NCBI GenBank assembly: GCA_017551505.1
Contig: JAFZLL010000028.1
Coordinates: forward strand, 1 to 64,000
DNA: 64,000 bases
Source: Eubacteriaceae bacterium
GTDB taxonomy: Bacteria > Bacillota > Clostridia > Eubacteriales > Anaerofustaceae
Reading direction: 5' to 3'
The position numbers were made by a program, and so were the translations under genes. Of the stretch, positions 60,723 to 64,000 are shown piece by piece (the stretch's first letter is position 1; each line of letters opens with the position of its first letter). The notes beneath the pieces are model-generated. The model was not told the origin of the DNA and did not search any database. It saw only the letters and a program-made list of their open reading frames with translations.

Positions 60723-60737
60723 GTTTGTCGTATTATT
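60709..60737 (+). promoter_or_regulatory. Sigma-A promoter of rpoB
   Basis: TTGACA (60709-60714), 17-bp spacer, TATTAT (60732-60737). The predicted leader is about 160 nt. Confidence 0.85.
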
Positions 60738-60807
60738 TATTTTTGCAAGTATGGCTTTTTTGTGTATGTAAATATAGAAAAAACATGAATCTAACGGATT
60801 GGAGGAT

Positions 60808-60858
60808 ACCCGCCAAGCGCATTATCATCGTTCGATAACATAATAACGCAAATCGGGT
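60808..60858 (+). ncRNA. Structured hairpin in the rpoB leader
   Basis: Four helices stack in one hairpin: ACCCG/CGGGT (60808-60812 with 60854-60858), GCG/CGC, ATTAT/ATAAT (60821-60825 with 60840-60844) and ATC/GAT around a GTTC loop, separated by internal loops CCAA/AAAT, C/AA and C/AAC. It ends 46 bases before the rpoB ATG. Unknown class; it may regulate rpoB. Confidence 0.6.
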
Positions 60859-60904
60859 TTCTTTTCAATCCTTCATTATAATTTTCACAACCAAAGGAGT
60901 TACG

Positions 60905-63900
60905 ATGGTACATGAGGAACTGATCGGCAAGCACAGGAGGATGAGCTTTGCCCGGATTAAAGACGTTATGGAGCTCCCTTACCTGATCGAGATCCAGAAA
61001 TCTTCCTATCAGTGGTTCCTGGAAAAGGGCATGAAGGAGGTCTTTGACGACATCAACCCGATCGTGGACTACTCCGGTAATCTGTTTCTGGACGTAGTCG
61101 ACTACTCCCTGGACAACACCACGAAGTACGATGTTGAAGAATGCAAGGAAAGGGACGCCAATTATTCCACATCCCTGAAGCTCAAGGTCCGCTATCACAA
61201 CAAGCAGACCGGCGAGATAAAGGAACAGAATATCTACGTGGCTGATTTCCCGCTTCTTACGGACACCGGAACCTTCATCATCAACGGAGCTGAAAGGGTG
61301 GTGGTCACCCAGCTGGTAAGGAGCCCCGGGGCTTATTTCTCCATGGTAACCGACAAGCGCGGCAACGACCTGTTTTCCGCGCAGGTGATCCCGTCCAGAG
61401 GTGCCTGGCTCGAATACGAGACCGATTCAAACAATATCCTTTATGTCAGGGTGGACCGCACCAGAAAAGTGGCAGTCACTGCTCTGGCAAGGGCTGTCGG
61501 CATTTCTACCAACGCTGAGATCGTAGATCTGTTCGGTGAGGATGAGAGGCTGCTCGCCTCCATGAAGAAGGATGACTCGACAGACACCGAATCGGGCCTG
61601 ACCGAAATATACAAGAAACTTCGTCCGGGAGAGCCTGCCACGATAGACAGCGCCCGTCCGCTCTTTACTTCCATGTTCTTCGATCCCAAGAGATATGATC
61701 TTATGCTCGTGGGGCGTTATAAGCTCAATAAGAAGCTCTCTCTTGCAGTGCGCCTGGTAGGTCTTGCTCCCGCCGGAAATGTAGTCGACCCGAGGACAGG
61801 TGAGCTGATTGCCGCCGCAGGTGAGAAGATGAGCGAAGCCACCGCATGGGCCGTGCAGAACGCCGGCATCAATAAGGTCACTGTCATCGCCCCCGATGGG
61901 CAGGAAGTGAACGTGGTGGGGAACAATACCGTTTACGCGGATAAGTACGGTGTCCCGTTCGACATGTCCGAAACCGATATCGACATGCCCGTTTATCTGC
62001 CTGCACTGGAAGAGATCCTTGCCTCAGAGGATGACAACGACAAGAAGAAGGAAACGTTCGCCGCCTCCTCAAGGATGCTGCTCCCCAAGATCATCACATC
62101 CTGGGATATCCTGGCATCAATCAGCTATATACTCGGCCTTGCCCACGGCATCGGCGAGATTGACGACATCGACCATCTGGGCAACAGGAGGCTCCGCAGC
62201 GTTGGTGAACTGCTCCAAAACCAGTTCCGCATCGGAATGACGAGGTTCGAAAAGAACGTTAAGGAACGCATGCAGGTCACCAATCCCGAGGAGATCACTC
62301 CCCAGGGCCTTGTGAATATTCGCCCGGTGTCCGCCGCACTGAAGGAATTCTTCGGTTCTTCGCAGCTAAGCCAGTTTATGGATCAGACCAATCCGCTTTC
62401 TGAGCTGACGAATAAAAGAAGGCTTTCCGCTCTCGGCCCCGGTGGACTTTCGAGGGAAAGAGCCGGGTTTGAAGTGCGCGACGTACATCATTCACACTAC
62501 GGACGCATTTGTCCGATAGAGACACCCGAAGGCCCCAACATCGGTCTGATAGGTTCTCTGGCAACATATGCCAGGGTGAATAAATATGGTTTTATCGAAA
62601 CACCTTACCGTAAGGTGGTTGACGGTAGGGTTACCGGACAGATAGACTACATCGACGCCGAGGAAGAGGGCAAATATACGATGGCACAGGCCAGCGAGCC
62701 CCTCGACGAGAACGGGTATTTCGTAAACGAGAAAGTTACAGGCAGGACAGGCAAGCTGAGAGATTTCGTCACAAGCCCGAGGAATTCCGTTGACTATATG
62801 GATGTCTCTCCCCGCCAGATCATATCCGTTGCCACAGGCATGATCCCGTTCCTCGAAAATGATGACGCGAACCGCGCCCTGATGGGCACGAACATGCAGA
62901 GGCAGGCTGTGCCTTTGCTCGTTCCTGAGGCTCCTGTCGTCGCTACGGGCCTTGAATACAGGGCCGCAAAGGACTCCGGTGTATGTGTTGTATCCGTTGC
63001 TTCGGGAGAGGTGACGAGAGTCACGGCAGACGAGATAGTGATCCTTGAGGATGAGACCAAAGCCAAAAGGTCATATCCGCTTCGCAAATTCAAGAGAAGC
63101 AACCAGGGTACCTGCATCAATCAGCATCCCATCGTCAAGGTCGGCGATCGTGTTGAGGCGGATGAGATCATTGCCGATGGTCCGTCCACCGATATGGGCG
63201 ATATGGCTCTTGGCCGCAATGTGCTTATCGGGTTCATGACCTGGGAAGGATATAACTACGAGGATGCTGTTCTGCTCAGCGAAAAGCTCGTTGAGAACGA
63301 TGTGTATACATCGATACATATAGAGGAATACGAGGCTGAAGCCAGAGAAACCAAGCTCGGGCCCGAGGAGATAACCAGGGAGATCCCGAACATCGGTGAG
63401 GACGCTGTAAAGAACCTGGATTCACGCGGTATCGTAAGGATCGGTGCAGAGGTTACCAGCGATGATATACTGGTCGGAAAGGTTACTCCGAAAGGGGAGA
63501 CTGACCTGTCCGCCGAAGACAGGCTGCTCCGTGCGATATTCGGAGAGAAGGCCAGAGAGGTCCGCGATACTTCGCTCAAAGTTCCCCACGGGGAAGCCGG
63601 CATCGTCGTGGATGTAAAGGAATTCTCCGCTGCAGCAGGAGACGAGCTCAAGCCTGGAGTCACCAAACTCGTACGCGTATATGTTGCTATAAAGAGGAAG
63701 ATCTCCGTAGGCGACAAAATGTCCGGACGTCACGGCAACAAGGGCGTCATTTCCAGGATACTTCCGGTGGAGGACATGCCTTTCATGGATGACGGCACAC
63801 CGCTTGATATCCTGCTCAGTCCGATGGGCGTTCCGAGCCGGATGAACATCGGTCAGGTCCTTGAGGTGCATCTGGGACTTGCCTGCCGCGCCAAGGGGTG

Positions 63901-64000
63901 GAGGATCGCCACTCCTGTTTTCGACGGTGCGAAGGAAGAGGAAATCAGACAGTTGCTTGTTGAGGAAGGATATGATCCTTCAGGACAGGTGACATTAAGA
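60905..64000 (+). CDS. rpoB: RNA polymerase beta subunit (5' 1032 codons)
   Basis: The beta subunit forms one side of the polymerase cleft. The gene runs off the right edge in frame without a stop. Landmarks: [19 protein letters not shown] start, the rifampicin cluster [18 protein letters not shown] (codon 483 on) followed by [45 protein letters not shown], and [13 protein letters not shown] near 938. At codon 503 (62411-62413, AAT) Asn replaces the His corresponding to E. coli 526. AAAGGAG precedes the ATG. It is not preceded by rplJ/rplL as usual. Confidence 0.97.
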   Translation, partial: MVHEELIGKHRRMSFARIKDVMELPYLIEIQKSSYQWFLEKGMKEVFDDINPIVDYSGNLFLDVVDYSLDNTTKYDVEECKERDANYSTSLKLKVRYHNKQTGEIKEQNIYVADFPLLTDTGTFIINGAERVVVTQLVRSPGAYFSMVTDKRGNDLFSAQVIPSRGAWLEYETDSNNILYVRVDRTRKVAVTALARAVGISTNAEIVDLFGEDERLLASMKKDDSTDTESGLTEIYKKLRPGEPATIDSARPLFTSMFFDPKRYDLMLVGRYKLNKKLSLAVRLVGLAPAGNVVDPRTGELIAAAGEKMSEATAWAVQNAGINKVTVIAPDGQEVNVVGNNTVYADKYGVPFDMSETDIDMPVYLPALEEILASEDDNDKKKETFAASSRMLLPKIITSWDILASISYILGLAHGIGEIDDIDHLGNRRLRSVGELLQNQFRIGMTRFEKNVKERMQVTNPEEITPQGLVNIRPVSAALKEFFGSSQLSQFMDQTNPLSELTNKRRLSALGPGGLSRERAGFEVRDVHHSHYGRICPIETPEGPNIGLIGSLATYARVNKYGFIETPYRKVVDGRVTGQIDYIDAEEEGKYTMAQASEPLDENGYFVNEKVTGRTGKLRDFVTSPRNSVDYMDVSPRQIISVATGMIPFLENDDANRALMGTNMQRQAVPLLVPEAPVVATGLEYRAAKDSGVCVVSVASGEVTRVTADEIVILEDETKAKRSYPLRKFKRSNQGTCINQHPIVKVGDRVEADEIIADGPSTDMGDMALGRNVLIGFMTWEGYNYEDAVLLSEKLVENDVYTSIHIEEYEAEARETKLGPEEITREIPNIGEDAVKNLDSRGIVRIGAEVTSDDILVGKVTPKGETDLSAEDRLLRAIFGEKAREVRDTSLKVPHGEAGIVVDVKEFSAAAGDELKPGVTKLVRVYVAIKRKISVGDKMSGRHGNKGVISRILPVEDMPFMDDGTPLDILLSPMGVPSRMNIGQVLEVHLGLACRAKGWRIATPVFDGAKEEEIRQLLVEEGYDPSGQVTLR

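Noticed and set aside
1-64000. Mobile element or genomic island
   Set aside because: No transposase, integrase, flanking repeats or tRNA-linked attachment site seen; the single tRNA-Leu has no duplicated 3' end nearby.

Overview
The window reads as a chromosomal segment of a strictly bacterial, Gram-positive-type anaerobe of the class Clostridia (Bacillota). Supporting signs are the S10-spc-alpha ribosomal gene order with adk, map, a KOW-domain gene and infA inserted, Zn-binding (Cys-containing) forms of S14, L36, L24 and S4, strong AGGAGG-type ribosome binding sites, TTGACA-17-TATAAT promoters, a corrinoid-protein fragment, a split transketolase, FeoAB and an IscR/IscS/IscU set. A member of the Anaerovoracaceae or a related family is my guess from gene content only. 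Base composition looks close to 50% G+C and is even throughout. I see no phage, transposon, CRISPR array or rRNA.

Layout. 1-9.1 kb: the tail of a corrinoid protein, then mostly minus-strand metabolism: a small membrane protein and metG, a URO-D-family (corrinoid methyltransferase-like) gene with its own promoter, an operon of a GlmU-like uridylyltransferase, prs and split transketolase, and a PAP2 phosphatase. 9.2-21.8 kb: mixed accessory genes: a peptidoglycan-binding protein, an XpaC-like protein with tcdA and a YibE/F membrane protein, a fructoselysine-6-kinase-like PfkB kinase, nth followed by tRNA-Leu(UAG), a ROK kinase with a sugar isomerase, an orphan N6-adenine methylase, and a large MBG-repeat surface protein with a very acidic cytoplasmic tail. 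21.9-40.7 kb: one long plus-strand run from rpsJ to rplQ, then the ECF transporter energizing module ecfA1-ecfA2-ecfT and truA. 40.9-43.5 kb: a minus-strand amino-acid ABC transporter operon ending in a TrpR-like regulator. 43.6-48.5 kb: iron supply (feoA-feoB-small Cys-rich protein) beside iron-sulfur cluster assembly (Rrf2 regulator divergent from iscS-iscU). 48.7-54.2 kb: a GT2-GtrA / phosphodiester glycosidase cluster, a GIY-YIG nuclease with an MFS transporter, and a cation exporter behind a NiCo riboswitch. 54.3-60 kb: a MarR-controlled heterodimeric ABC exporter and pgi. 60-64 kb: pth and the first 1032 codons of rpoB.

How the parts work together. The centre is the core translation/transcription block. 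Around it sit metal-homeostasis loci whose regulatory DNA can be read directly: an 18-bp palindrome just downstream of the feo promoter, two matched 19-bp palindromes at the iscS promoter, and a recognisable NiCo (czcD) riboswitch with terminator ahead of the metal exporter. Two short nuclease genes (nth and the GIY-YIG gene) have an extended -10 element exactly six bases before the ATG and no ribosome binding site, so both are predicted to be leaderless. rpoB stands apart from rplKAJL, has its own structured leader, and carries Asn where E. coli has rifampicin-contact residue His526. I found no wholly new multi-gene system; the most unusual signals are the regulatory ones.
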